Assembly (NCBI GenBank): GCA_051294375.1
Contig: CM119267.1
Location: forward strand, 5,322,578 to 5,386,577
Source: Paraspadella gotoi
Lineage: Eukaryota; Chaetognatha
Direction: 5' to 3'
Length of the DNA: 64,000 nt
Numbering within the stretch: position 1 is the stretch's first letter; every line of letters begins with the position of its first letter. The notes beneath the pieces were generated by a model, which saw nothing but the letters and a program-made list of their open reading frames with translations, was not told the DNA's origin and ran no database searches. This document shows positions 41,401 through 53,626 of the stretch, piece by piece. The translations under genes were made by a program, and so were the position numbers.

Positions 41401-44110
41401 TTGAGTTCCTCCTCGGTCTCCCTCCGCTTTCTTTCTTCCTCCGTCTCGGCCGGTTTGAGAATGGACTTTGGTTTGCTCGGCGACTTGTCCGACTTTTTCT
41501 TTTTGTGCTTGTCCGATTTGTTCGGAGTCTCCTCCGCCCGTTCCTCCTTCTTGCCCGACTTTTTCCTCTTCCTCTTTTTCTTTTCCTCCCTCGGTTCCTC
41601 GGTCCAATCGTCGTCGTCCTCGTTGTCGTCGTCTTCCCCTTCGTCTTTGAAGTTGACGCGGCTTCGCCGTCTCTGTTTCTTCGGAGATTTCTCTTCTTCA
41701 TCCTCGTCGGTGTCGTCGTCTTTCTCTTCCTTTTCTTTTTCATCGTCTTTCTCCTTTTCCCTTTTTTCTTTGTCCTTCTCCTTTTTCTCCTTTCCCTTCT
41801 GCTTCTCTCGCTCTTCCTCTTCCTCTTTTTCCGTTTCTTCAATCTTCCGTTCTTCTTCTTTCTCCTCCTTCGATTCATCGAGAAGATCTTCTTCCTCGGC
41901 GTCCTTCTCTTCCTTCGTCGAGGCCGAAGCCTCCGTCACGCCGAATTTTTCCGCCAAGTTTTTGTGAACCTTTTCCGGGTGAACGCTGAGCATGTGATAA
42001 TTGTATCCGCTCTTACTGGCATAGGGTTTGTTGCAATGTGGGCACTTGTACTTGGCCTCGTTCTTGACCTCTTTGGCTTCCTTAACTTCCTTGGCTTCCT
42101 TGGCCTTTCCTGCCGCCTTTTTCTTGGATCCATCGGCCTTGGAACCGCCGGTGTCGTCGTCGTCGTCTTCGGCCTTGTTGGTAGACGTCGTATCCTCCGA
42201 AACTTTCTCCTCCTCCTCCTTTTTCCTCGCTTCGGCCTCTTTCCTCTCCCTCTCCTTCCTCTCCTCCTCGCGATTCTCGTTCCTCAGCTTCTCCGCCATC
42301 TCTTTCTCCTCGCGCTCTTGACGTCGAGACGATCGTCGGGTGGGTTTTTCCGGTGTCGGTTTGGGCTGTCGTGTGTACGTGCGTCCGCGCCCTTTGCCGG
42401 TCACGGCCAGGGGCGGGCTGGAATCGTGGTCGTTGCTCGGCGGCGGTGTCTTCGCCGTATCCGGTTCGGATTTCTGAGCGAATAGAGCGGATGAATAAAA
42501 TCGTGTTGGTTATTATCAAGATTGGTTACTTTTACTTTCGCCGACCGGGGGTTAGGATTAAGGGTGATTTAGGGATAGGAGGGTTTAGGGTTAAGGTAAT
42601 TAGGTAATTTTTTTAAATTTATGAATTCTTTTCATTTTTCAACAATTGTTTATTTGTATCGAATTTGATTTGGTCTTTTGACCTTTAAAAATCTAAATTC
42701 TCTTGGAAGGGACCGTGCATTTTTAAATAGTTTAATTTCCTAAAAATCAGTTTCTTTTAAGGTTGAGACATCAAAGCAACTGATCCTACTATAAAAATGT
42801 ATTAAATGTAAAAAATATTTTGCCCTTTTTAACCCCTCTTGGGGTACAACCCTAGGACGCTGTATCTCTTCTCAGGGTTGAATATAAAAATTCCGCTCGA
42901 TAGGTAGATTTATATGGTAATTCAGATTCTGTGTACAAAATTCCATCCAAATTAGTCCAGTAGTTACGTGGGAATCGATTATGGTCATAAAAAACAATTT
43001 TATATAGATAAAATTTTACTTTCGCCGACCGGGGTTTTGGCGTCATTTTTTTAAATACTTTTTAAAAAAATATAATTAAATAAAAATTCCTAATTACCCT
43101 CACCTTAAACCCTTTTAACCCTAACCACCCATAAAAAAAATCATGCCATTTTAAAAAATGTACTTTGTTCAAAGTTCATTTAACATTACCCATTTGGGCA
43201 TAATTTTTTTTTCCGACTGGGGTTAGGGGGGGTTGAGGGTTATGGGTGATTAGGATTAAGAGGGTTTAGAATTAAAATAAGTAATAAATTAAAAAAAAAA
43301 AAAATTAAATATTTTTTAAAAAGAAGCCAAAACCCCAGTTGACAAAAGTAAAATTTTACCCTAATTTGACCATTTCGACGAAGAGGTAACGGTATTATAC
43401 TATTATTTTACAAATAAAAACAAATTCATCAAACAAAAGACCAAGTTTTGACATACTATTTTCTAGCATAATTTCTGAGCTCAATTTTTAATTGACAATG
43501 GCCTTTCTTAAATACATACTGCCCCAATTACTTTTTCATCGTTGGGTAAATCCGCGGCCTCCTGCTGCAATTTGTCGAGCGCCGTTTGGCAATAAGAATG
43601 ATCCCAAAACCCGCGCGCGTTTTCGTTGTCGGCGCCGGCCTGCGTCGTCCCATCGACGCTTTGCGTGGGAGAGAGGAGTTTGGGGTCTCCGGCTGGCAGG
43701 GCGACGGTGTGCTGGAGCGAAATGGAGTCGAGCTCCTGCGCCGGGATGCAGATCGACTCCGCGCCCAGAATGTTCTGAAACTCTACGTCCTCGAAGTTCT
43801 CCAGAATTCTCTTGCCCTCCTCCGAAGTCAGTGCCGCCTCGATTTGGGACAGCTGTTCCGGCGTCAACGCCATCCCCGCCACCGGAAGCGTGATGACTGC
43901 GCTTTCCGTCGTCGTCGTCAACGTCGCTAGAGTCGTCGCCGAGGTAACAGCCGCGACGGAAGCCTCGGTCTCGCCGGCGTCGGAATCGGCGCTTGAGGAC
44001 GCCTCGGAGGCGTCTTCGGAAGCGTCGGGATTCTGAAGCATGTGGAGCACGGCCGACATGGAATTATTCAACGCGGCGCTCTGTTTTCGTTTAGTTTTTG
44101 TTCCCTCCAT
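32448..44110 (-). CDS. pps: DIDO1/PHF3/pps-type transcription regulator (C2H2, PHD, TFS2M, SPOC)
   Basis: Exons: 44110-43532, 42473-39959, 39642-37378, 37167-36683, 36008-34383, 34302-32584, 32522-32448; about 3087 residues. Domain order: a Ser/Ala-rich N-terminus; a C2H2 finger at about 334-357 (CPHCNKPY...YHMLSVH); a PHD finger at about 817-867 (LWCICRKPYDDRFMICC); a further Cys-rich motif at about 997-1030 (CIVCGKPTKLSSVYCGEEC); a TFIIS central domain at about 1222-1325 (IRKNVRKSLKDLLLQR, then ITRKILRGG-like YRKILRGGLTP); and a SPOC domain at about 1664-1780 (IWKGFISSSDMEKF), followed by LLPFDGPGFEEKRPHMLIG. The tail is RD/ER-rich, then Pro-rich, then RGG-rich. Relatives bind H3K4me3 and the RNA polymerase II CTD, acting in transcription elongation and splicing. 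The last junction is doubtful: a GC-rich 61-base intron is assumed (32583-32523), because the final RGG codons lie in a different frame. Confidence 0.9.
37907..37975 (-). repeat. 12-bp coding repeat (SDPR)
   Basis: Four near-perfect copies of a 12-base unit inside the DIDO/pps gene encode consecutive SDPR tetrapeptides between the TFS2M and SPOC domains, with a diverged fifth (DDKR). Confidence 0.85.
42531..42620. mobile_element. family A TIR element, one-ended copy
   Basis: Starts TTTACTTTCGCCGACCGGGG and continues with GGTTAGGATTAAGGGTGATT and GGGTTTAGGGTTAAGG, the family A interior. It lies in the first intron of the DIDO/pps gene. Confidence 0.7.
43011..43360. mobile_element. family A TIR element, about 350 bp with both ends
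   Basis: Left end AAATTTTACTTTCGCCGACC continuing GGGGTTTTGG; the inverted right end is CCAAAACCCCAGTTGACAAA then AGTAAAATTTT. A second internal copy of the end (CCGACTGGGGTTAGG) near 43212 suggests two elements nested or fused. No coding frame. First intron of the DIDO/pps gene. Confidence 0.75.
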
Positions 44111-44950
44111 CTCTTTCGCGGATTGAGAGAGAGGAAAGCGACCGGGTTACGTCTTTCGAGGTATATCAAGTTTTAATTCGGACTCATTTTCGAACGCGGT
44201 CCGCGCGAAACGTTTTTCGGTAAATGTAGTTGTTCTTTGGGATGATTTTTTAGACAAAAAGTCAATTCCATGGTTTTACCAAATACTGAGAGATACAACG
44301 GTAAAATATAAGAGCGATTATTCCTCAAAAAATATCTTGAAAATTATTTGATTTTGTTCATTTGTTAAGAATGCACTATTACTTTGGTATGATGACTAAA
44401 GGATTAATAAACATTCATAAACTAAAATGAGAAGTGTCAGTTTCGAAATAATTTCGCTTCTTGTAGAATCAGTTGGCATCCACATTCGAAAAGGTTGATC
44501 AGAAACAAGCTTTACGATGAAATAAATATTTAGAAACTCAACCGTTAAATCATGTGCGATAAGAGCCTCGCCCTGATCTTTTTGTTCGTCTTTTTCCAGG
44601 ACATTTTTTCCTCTATCCGATTATCATTTTTCTCAATGAGAAGATTTAAATGATCACTTCAAGTTCGGACTGAAAAAACGAGAAACAATTCTGCGTCGAT
44701 TGATACAAACTTGAATTCATTTCGTTTCGACTGTCATGGCATGCCTTTCTAGTAACGACAGTGCTTTAAGTTCAACTGTTTTTATAATTGCAACAATAAA
44801 ACCGCATAAAGAGAAACTTAACAAATGAAATATCACATTATTGTTATTGGCAAAAACGATAGAGTATTTCTTTTTTTTTCCTCCTAAATATTGGGAGAGA
44901 CTTATCCCTATTAAATTATGTACGAAAGCGTTGCATTTGGTTCGCGGTCG
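44111..44950. other. spacer between NUP188 and DIDO/pps
   Basis: Same-strand spacer of 840 bases: NUP188 3' untranslated region plus DIDO/pps promoter and 5' untranslated region. AT-rich apart from the last about 100 bases before the ATG. No gene seen. Confidence 0.6.
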
Positions 44951-47900
44951 TCATTTGTTTAAAACTTGCTTCATGAAAACTTGAACGAGTCTGAAGTAGT
45001 TGTGATCCTTGATGTTGGAGCCGAGCGTGGTGGAGGAAGGGACGAAGGTGGAGGAGGACGAAGATTTTCGGTCGCGCGTCTTGGGCGAAGTCGCTTTCGA
45101 CGGCAAAGGAATGACCGACGACGTCGAGGTTGACTTTCGAACAACTGATGGGAATACAAAATTGAATTATTATATGACATTGTCTGACAAACTAAACATT
45201 AAATAAAATAGCCTAAAAAATGAAAATAACCTTTGGTCATGCTCGAAAGGAAAGAATTGAGTTCGGTGGAAAGCTCCCTCTTAAGAAGCTGCTTCTCTCT
45301 CGAGGACAGGGCCGGGTCGCGCAAATAGCGAGAGCACTGGGCCATCGTTACGTGGAGAGAGTTTTCAAGAATGTAGTTGAGCAAAGCATGAAGTCGGATC
45401 AGCGTAGCGTTATCTAAGAAAGAAAAAGATTCGTTGTGGACAATGATCAGTTTCGCTATACACTAACCTTGCCAATGAAATTGTTACAACCAACATATTA
45501 ACCAAAAACTATCAATATTAAATAAGCCATCTTGGTTTTACCCGTCTTGGATGGTTCAGAGGTGGAGGAAAGTAGGAATGATTCGTCGCTGAATGAAACT
45601 AGAGAGGATTTAGGCGAAGATTCCGCCAGGTTGTCCAACTTGGAGAGGATCGACGATGAACTGTTCACGCACGCCAGGAGAGTTCCAAAAGACGGCAAGG
45701 ATCCTTGGAATCAAATCGAATGGTTAAAGTCAACTAAATTGAAAATGAAAATAAAAACTGGGAACCGGCATCGGAAGCTGTGAAGGCCACGGAGACGATG
45801 TCCGGCCAAGACGATAAATCCAACGTTGGGTGGGTGAGGATCGAATGAAGACTCGGAGTGAATCGACGGATCACGGATACGCAACCGGCGACGATGTAGA
45901 GGAGGCGAAGCTGAACCTAATGAAAAAAACGGACGAAATTGATGGAGCGATAATAGACAGACGGACAAAAGACAACTCGACTCCTACTTGCGAAACAATT
46001 CCCGGCGCAGGAGACTTAGAACCGGGTCTTCCCCCCTTGACGAGCTCTTCGCCACTCGAATTGCTTCGGTGCTGCAGCAAAGTCGGCTTCTGGAGCAAGG
46101 ACGTCGAGGTTTGAAAGAGAGAAAGCACAGAGTGCAACAGGGAAGGTAGAGTGTGTCCAAGTTGCAGATGCCATTCTCTGACGGGGATAAATTAAAATGG
46201 TTGAAATGTAAATATTTTTGGTTTTCGACAACTCTTTATTTACCCAAGAAAAGCCGCGAGCTGATGGAGCAATTGGGTGACAATGGCAGCCTCCTCCATC
46301 GCCGCCGCTTCCAGAGTCAAACAAGCAGAGTGAAGGCAGGTCAACAATCGTTCGTGATGGCAACCGACAATGTCGAAGGCGTCCTTGAGAAACCTATAAA
46401 AAAGAAAATTCACAAATATAGAGAGAATATAAGGACCCTTGTCTCTAATATAAAACCTCATTTGCAGAGTCCTCAGCATCGCGTCGTAGAGCCGGAGAGC
46501 CAAACGCCAAACGGCGAGATCTGAGTCGCCGACTCCTTTATCCGCATAGGAGGAAGCCAACGCGATGACAAGATGTTCACTGATACCGCAGCCTTGAAGA
46601 GCCTCCGCTGTTATCGATCGTCTGGCCAAGCAGCAAAAAAGCAGCATGGTCGCTTGGAGGATATCATTTCCTGCCGATTGAAAACAATTCCTTTTCCTTT
46701 TGAAATATTCTTTAAATTGCATAACCGATTCCAATAAACTTATAAATACCCGCGGATGACTTGTGAGAGAGCATGTGCTGCGCCGCGGACATGAGCGCGG
46801 CGAGGGGAGAGTCTCCCAGTCCTTTCAGCCACGAGGCGCCGGACGACTCTTCGTCGTCAAGACGGTGAAAGGTCTCGCGAAGCAGAGCGATCGTTGTCAG
46901 ATTAAGTTGAACGTGGACGGCTTCATCTGAAAAAAAAAAAAACCTTTATAAATATAAAATAATAACTATCGATCTTGTAGTGATTTAGGCGATTGAAAAA
47001 AAACCCTCACGTTCTGGAGATCCGTTCAAAAAAAGCCGTAGGGCGTATTGAGTGAAAGAACCCAAAGTCGTCAAGAGCGACGAGAGGGTTCTCTGCCGCG
47101 ATTCGGATTTTTCATCCATCTGTACCAAAACGAGCAGCGCCCCCAAAATGCCGGCCTGGAGCGGCGGAGAAGCGTTGTCGGCGTTAGCGAAGGATGAGCC
47201 AAGCAGCTCGTCGAGCCGAGACAAGGTGAGGCTCGGGCTTCGCAGATCCTGGCTCCAGTGCTTGGTCGCTTGAAAGAGGAGAGAAGCGAGGAGGACGGCG
47301 ATTTGTTGGTTCCGCCCCTCGACTCCTCGAAGGAGAAGATTCTTCAAGAAAAACAACTTGGGGGAGAAATGGGAAAATAATACGAGGAGCATAAAATTCT
47401 AAAGAGTCAATTGTAAAAAAATACTTGCTCAAAACTCACCGAAGCGTTTACGATCTTGTTTTTGAGCGTGGGCGAGGGTTTAAAGTTTCCTTTCAAAGTC
47501 GTCGAGACGAGCAACAATCTCTGGATGGAGGATAGTAGCGGAAGGGCCGCCTCCGCCTCGGCGCCGTCGGCGAGGGCGATACGCGCGGCGACGCCCAACC
47601 ACAGCACAATCTTCTCCTCGCAAAGAATCTTTTCCACGACGCCGGCGAATTCGGCGTCGACCTCCTCGTCGCCGCGATCGTAGAGCTCGATGGCGAGGAT
47701 GCCCAGCGCCACCACGGCGACCTTGACGCGAGCCTCCGCGTCTTCGGTCCAAGGGGCGCCGGGATTCACCGGCTCTAAAAGCGGCGCGGAGATATTTCGC
47801 CAAAAGGAAGGCGTTCGACCGACGACTTCGACTGCCGTCTCGCGACCGCCGACCCAAAGGGCGTGGACGAGATCGGCGACTGCGAGGAGAAGCGGCGCGG

Positions 47901-50900
47901 GACACTGAAACGTACCCTGCTTGCGGATGTCAATAAGGGACACCATGGCGGGAACGCAGGAGTTTTTCCCAGCCGAAATGCGACGACCCTCGACGGGTGC
48001 GGGAGGCGTTTCGGCCACGGCGTCGGCGCGAGGCGTCGGGGCGCGCGACGACGAAACGGACGTCACCGGTGTCGCTTGGATATCTAGAAAGCACTCGATA
48101 ACTCCAGGTTGATAACGCACGCACGACGTTAGAAACTCGAAGACAGCCACCTTGATCCTCGCGTCTTCCGTGTGTGACTTAAGACACCGGACGAGAGCGT
48201 CCCGAATGACGTCGGAGTCGCCGGCCAGCGACGCCAGCAGAGACATACGGCAGGTGCTGGCCAGTCGCCGCAGCAGCAGCACTGCCAGCCTAGGCAGAGC
48301 GGGATCGTGGCGAAGAAAGATGTAGGAGGCGATGGTAGAGACGACGTTGGGCGACGACGACAAAGAGAGCGGAAACGAGGCGAAGGTCTCTTGGGAATTC
48401 ATCGTAGAATTTAGAGTCCGAAATGCCAGACGAACCAGTTTAACCAGCTCGTTGCCGGGACCCGCGTGCAGATCAGCCTGTGTGTGCAAAGACGCATTGA
48501 CAGCGTCGACGCCGGTCGACAGCAATGACAGCAGCGTTTCGGCGGCGGGGGAGCGGACGACGCCCTCGCGGATAACGGAAGACGCCGTCGATGCTGGCGG
48601 CGCAGCGAGGAATATTTCCAGGCACTTTTGACCGATGATCTCCTTCTTGGAAAAATTGAAATAGCGCCATCGAGAAAAATGCGGGAAAATCTCGCGGAGG
48701 ACGAAGACTATTGAAGAAAGGAGTTGGTCGTCCTCCGTTGACGACAAAACCGACGGGCTCAGATTCAGCACGAGTTCTAAAAATGCTAGAGTTAAAGGAT
48801 AACGCGCCTGAGCGCACTCTTGCGTGGCCAGGATGTTGCCGTAGTGACCGGCCTGCATGCCGCGGATTTCGAGAACGTCAGCGACGGAGGAGGCGGGAGC
48901 GATGGAAGCTGGCGCCGATGAGCCTAGGCCGGGATTGGAGGTTACGTGAGAAGCGGAGGCGAAGGGAAGAAAGCCGGGAGCGAGACTGAAGCAGTCCCAC
49001 ACGAAGCCGGGTCGAGCACGGGCCAAGGCGGCCGCGGATTGCAACGCCGTCGCGAGAGCGTCGAGAGGCGGAGAAGGAAGCGAGGAGAATCGAGCGAGGA
49101 AAATGACGAGGACGCGAACGAGGGTTTGTAGGCGATTGAGGATCTCGGAAGCGTTGGACGAAACCGCGCGTTTGACGGCTTGCGCGGTGAAGGAGGCGAT
49201 GGCGAAGACGCCCTCGATGGAATCCGAGGAGACGCTGTCGATCCCATATTGAATGTGACCGTTCACTTCCGTCACGAGCTAAAAAAATAAAATAAAAGAT
49301 AAAATATATTGCGATGACATTTACTTACATATTGTAGCACTTTAGATCATTTTAATAAGGTTTAATAATGATTTAAATTTCCCGCAATACCTCAACAAAA
49401 GCGTCTATCGCGTTGAACGGCGTCTCGATCCGAATTCGTTGAGAGGCGTCGACCTGAGGCGCGTCGAGTACGCGACCGATGGCGCCGGCCGGTATGGTGA
49501 CCAGTCCGCAAGCTGGATCGGCAGCGAAGGAGTGGGCTACGCGGAAAACACCGGGTTCCGCCGTGACTTCCACGTGACGCAGAAGGCGATCGGTAACTTC
49601 CGTTGTGTAAGAGGGACACTTGGACAAGAGCGCGATGGTTCGAGCTGGTAAAAAGGAAAAAGAGAGGGGTTGTTAAAAAGGTTTTTTCTTTCCATAATCA
49701 CGGGAAGGATCGAGGAATCACCGAGAGAGGTCGAAGACGCCGACGCCGAAGATGTCAAAAGCTTCAACGCAGATCCCAAATCGAGCGGAAATTCTGTGAG
49801 AGCAGCGTCGAGAAGACGATCCACGCCAACGCTTCTGGGTTATTTTAAAAAACAATATTATTTTAAAAATTTTGTACAAAAATTCACCGAATAAAAACCT
49901 AACTTACTCGCCCTCCCTACTCCAAAAACTTGCGGCGACGTCGGGGTCTTTGAGGACGCGCGAGAGGACGAGCAGATGCACCACGTCGGCCTCCTCAACG
50001 TTCAGGTGCAGCAGGGCGTCGAGCAGGTGGTAGACGCATGACGAGGCGATCGAAGCAGTTTTCTGGGTGTCAAAAAACGATGTTAGTTATTGCAGTTCAG
50101 TTCAGTTCAGTTCAGTTCAATTCAAGTCTTACCGACTGGCCGGAATAGGCTTCGTGGTTGAGCTGTTGGAGTAGATACTGAAAGACGTTGAGACGAAGGG
50201 ATTTAGCGCCGAGACGACGAGTGGCGGCCTCGGCGGAACCCGGCCCCGTCGAGAGGCTCTTGCAGAGGAAGATGGATAACATGAGGGGAGAAAGGTGGAC
50301 TGAGTCTGGAAGAAAAGAGGACAACAGCTATAAGCTTTGGTCGGGCTTTGATGAATAAGCAGCACGAAACACACCTTCTGCCACAATAGACAAGGTTTTT
50401 TCCAAGTTAACAAAAATATCAGGGCTTCTCAGAGACTTTGTCTTAGCCTGTTTTGGAATCGCACCCCTGATGAAAAAAATGTGAAAATCATATTGAATTT
50501 CGTAAAAAGCTAAAATGTAAAAGTCCATAGACTCCTTATCATCAGTTGTAAGCTCAAGTTACTTTTCGAATGAAGGCAAGGATCGCAGGAGCCCTGGAAA
50601 ATCGAGCGCGTCCATAATGATCAGAGACTGCGCGAAGGAAACGCGCTCCACTAGAGAATCGCAGGTCTGTCGAATTCGAGAAAAGACAAAATGTGCAAAC
50701 AACTTCACCAATAACAAATTGGTTATTCTAACCCATCCCAAAGCAACTTACCGCCGGGTCGAAGAGATGCCTGTTGGGCAGATATCGACCGAATCCAACC
50801 TCTTTGAAAAGTTTGGCCAACTGGAGAGCGCGATCGGTGGGCGCGCACTTTTGGTGCGCCATAAGGATCAGGTCCAACAGGTGGGACTGCTCCAGGAGAT

Positions 50901-51778
50901 TCTGGGCGGACCAAGCACGGATCTGTTGGGGCGTCATGGCGGCGCCGTTCGACTGGGGCGTGGGCGCGACCGAACGCGTGGTGGTTTCCAGATTTTCGCC
51001 GAGTTTGTCGGCGAGAGCGTCCAGGCCGATGGCGCGCAGGACGGACGCGTAGTCTTCTTTGTATTCGTGATCCGCGTCGGAGAGAAGGGTTTTCAGGATA
51101 TGAAGGAGGTAGAGGCGTTCTCTGAAGTCGAGCGCGAGAAAGCAAATCAAAGGTTTTGACAAGGAAACCAGCCCAATAGGCAAATAAGTACCTGTAGTAA
51201 AAATCCCTTATCTTGAGAATGAAGCTTGGGCTGAGCCTTTCGTCTCTCATGTTCTTCTTCAAGTCTCTTTGACTTCCGCGGTATTCGTTGAGCAAGAAAC
51301 AGTCGAACAAAGTCGATGAAACATCTTTTGGAGGGGAGGGGGGGAAGTCGGAATGAGAAAAAAAGATTGTGAAAAATTTTTGAGGAGAGTTAAGAGGGAA
51401 AAATAAAACCTGGAAAACTGCAAGTTTATAATTATACCGACTTACCGTCGCTGAGGCCTAGAAAAAGTCCCAGTCGAGCGAGGAATTCCTTCCGGATGCT
51501 CTCCGACTTCTTGGGGGCGGCGGGAGATGAAGTCGGGAGTATCGAGCCGCTCACCGCCGCTCGACTCTGCAGGGTCAAATCGATGGTTTGCAATTTAAAT
51601 CTTTCATATACCAAATTTTGCTCTAATTAACCTTGGGGCCGTCGTAAATGAGAAGGGCGTCGGCGAGTAAGTGGTGATTGTCGTCGAGCAGCTTTTTGAC
51701 CTGCGTTCGCGGCTTCAACGGGGAATACTCCGAAGTGAATTGCCAGATCACTCGAAAACAAGTCTTAACCTCGGCCAT
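44951..51778 (-). CDS. NUP188: nucleoporin NUP188
   Basis: Twenty coding exons: 51778-51632, 51566-51446, 51324-51192, 51121-50752, 50666-50563, 50466-50375, 50305-50133, 50062-49908, 49831-49722, 49644-49391, 49278-47440, 47356-47011, 46926-46750, 46670-46457, 46393-46244, 46177-45988, 45910-45766, 45703-45542, 45413-45231, 45144-44951. They give 1752 residues, almost the same as the human protein. Family matches run along the whole length: FLLNEYRGSQRD, KLFKEVGFGRYLPNRHLFD, LRLNVFQYLLQQLN, AGHYGNILATQECAQARYP, RHDPALPRLAVLLLRRLA, PSFGTLLACVNSS and SRYLRDPALSSREKQLLKRE. NUP188 is an alpha-solenoid scaffold of the inner ring of the nuclear pore, partner of NIC96/NUP93. One exon of 1839 bases carries a third of the protein. 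The ATG is preceded 20 bases upstream by a strong splice acceptor (ttttatttttaatccag), so a 5' untranslated intron is likely. Confidence 0.95.
45476..45536 (+). repeat. diverged fragment of repeat family B
   Basis: Resembles the family B end (GAAATTGTTACAACCAACAT, then ATTAAATAAGCCATCTTGG). It lies across the intron/exon edge region of a NUP188 intron. Confidence 0.5.
50096..50125. repeat. (TTCAG)n pentanucleotide repeat
   Basis: Five copies of TTCAG/CAGTT in a NUP188 intron. Confidence 0.9.
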
Positions 51779-51962
51779 CTTGGCGCAAAAATAATCGACT
51801 GGATTAAAAATAAAAACTACAAACAATTATATACTAATAAAATTAGCCAAAAAAAAAAATGTCTCTAAAGAGTAGGATTATGTGCGCAAAGGTTGTGGAA
51901 ACAAAAGGAGTTACATTGTCTAAAATGTAGTTTGTATTCGGTGGCATATCACTAGGTCATCG

Positions 51963-53260
51963 TTAGCGGAGCGCCTGAATGAGATCGCGAAAGTCGGTTA
52001 CGAACCAAGCGGCGGCGTCGCGGACTCTGGGGCGAACGACGTTTCCTCCAAATCCGATGAATGCGTCGGCTGGGGGGCATGCCTAGAGGAGGTTGACAAA
52101 CGAGTCGAATAGAAAAAATGAGGGGACAGACTTCTGGGGCATAATGTTTGTAAAAACTTTTTTCAAAAACCAACAATGTCACCGACTCCTCAGTCTGCAA
52201 ATCTGGATCAGCTGAAAAGCTTCAAATAGAGGCTTGACAATCAACAAAAGATCAACGGGCTCGGAATAAAGAAAGTAACTCAGTTTAGTAACTTAGTCAC
52301 TTAGTAACTTTTCATTTAAACGAATACAATTTATAGGTAAAAAAAATATTGAGTAAGATAAATTACCTCAAGATCAGCGGCTCCGTCCCCGATCATGACG
52401 ATTGTTCGATATCCGAAATGAGACTTGAGTCGTTCAATGACGACTCCTTTGCCCCCGGACTCTGAAGTTGGCTACAAGACGAAAATCCAGATTTCAATTT
52501 TTTTAAAGGGACCGAGTTTTAATCTCGGACCTGGTTCCAGTCGAACATGGCATAGGATCCGTCCAAGAGGAAAAACAACCTTTATATTTTGAATATTTAT
52601 TACTCAATGTACTCATTCATGTAAACTAAACTATCAAAGACTCGCCTATTTGCGAAAACACGTTCGGGCGGAATGCCCAGTATCTTGGCGATCGGATCGA
52701 TGATTTCGCGAAAACCGCCGGAGATGAGATAAACGGGGATGTCTTTATCGCGCAGGATCCCGACCAAATCCTAGGACAACTACGATTAAAATTTCTAACT
52801 TTAAAAGTTTCGTTCACCTCGACTACCTGGATTTCGGGCGTAAGAGACATCGTTCGCTCAGAGATAAACCTCTTAACCACATCCTGGCTCGGCCTTACGA
52901 TCTCGAGCCGCTCCCGCAGCGCCTCGCGGAAGCTCCAGCCACCCGCCATCGCCTTCTCCGTCAAGGCCTGAACTTAAAAGAGTCGAATCGTTTACGTCAA
53001 CAGTTTCGCTTTAAAAATAAATTATGTTTTGTCTTGAGCGTTGACTCAACACTCAAGACTATACATAATTAAATCGAAAGCAAAACAATTTTTTCACCCT
53101 GTCGGCCGACGCCGCAGAAATCGGCCAATTCGTCGATGCCTTCGCTTGTGATAACTGTGGAATCAACGTCGAAGCAGACGGCGTCGGCGCGGCGCCAGGC
53201 TTCTACGGTGGGGGCTTTTCCGGCGCCAGGCCCATACGGGAGAGGCTCGACTCCCGTCAT
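51963..53260 (-). CDS. PSPH: phosphoserine phosphatase
   Basis: Six exons: 53260-53098, 52972-52827, 52770-52646, 52579-52531, 52459-52367, 52082-51963; 231 residues (human 225). It is a HAD-superfamily enzyme that releases phosphate from L-phosphoserine, the last step of serine synthesis, in the cytosol. The nucleophile motif is CFDVDSTVI (D31, D33), followed by SEGIDELADFCGV. Motif II is VYLISGGFREII, the motif III lysine lies in SGGKGVVIERLK, and motif IV is MIGDGAADLEACPPADAFIGFGG. All catalytic parts are present. The 52645-52580 intron uses a GC donor (AATAG then GCGAGT); homology (FANRLFFLLDGSY) fixes this junction. Two acceptors were chosen by phase (52972 and 52459) where a second AG lies a few bases away. 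It stops 184 bases before the NUP188 start on the same strand. Confidence 0.94.
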
Positions 53261-53626
53261 TTCCAGGATGATTAGATTGTGTCAGTGGGGATGACAAGAA
53301 TCAAAAAACGACCAGCGACGTTTAAATAATTCTCACAAGCATACTAATTACTAAAAATATTAACAAAAAGGCATGCGAAAAATAAATTCATCAAAATAAG
53401 CTGTAAATGTAACAAAACACACCGTTTATACCGCCAGCAGTATTTTAAAAATAATTTTTTCCTATTGTCACGTATAAGGGAGGAAATTTAAAAAGCGAAG
53501 GCACTTGGCAACTTACATAGTGCTTAGTGCTAACAAACTATTGAGATTTTTGCTTTTCATCCGAACTAATTGGCCACGATGATATCTCCACTCGTGTCTT
53601 TATTCCAAGATATCAACGCGAATGCA
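53261..53626. other. spacer between POGLUT1 and PSPH
   Basis: 366 AT-rich bases between two same-strand genes; contains the POGLUT1 3' end and the PSPH promoter. No gene. Confidence 0.6.
53599..53604 (-). other. candidate polyadenylation signal AATAAA
   Basis: AATAAA on the - strand, 22 bases past the POGLUT1 stop codon, implying a very short 3' untranslated region. Confidence 0.55.

Noticed and set aside
40981-42485. Long + strand open frames opposite the DIDO/pps gene
   Set aside because: They are mirror frames of Glu/Lys-rich coding sequence, giving Ser/Phe/Leu-only proteins with no domain.
42541-42607. Possible interstitial telomere tract (TTAGGG-like strings)
   Set aside because: The strings are irregular and bounded by the family A inverted ends, so they belong to that element.
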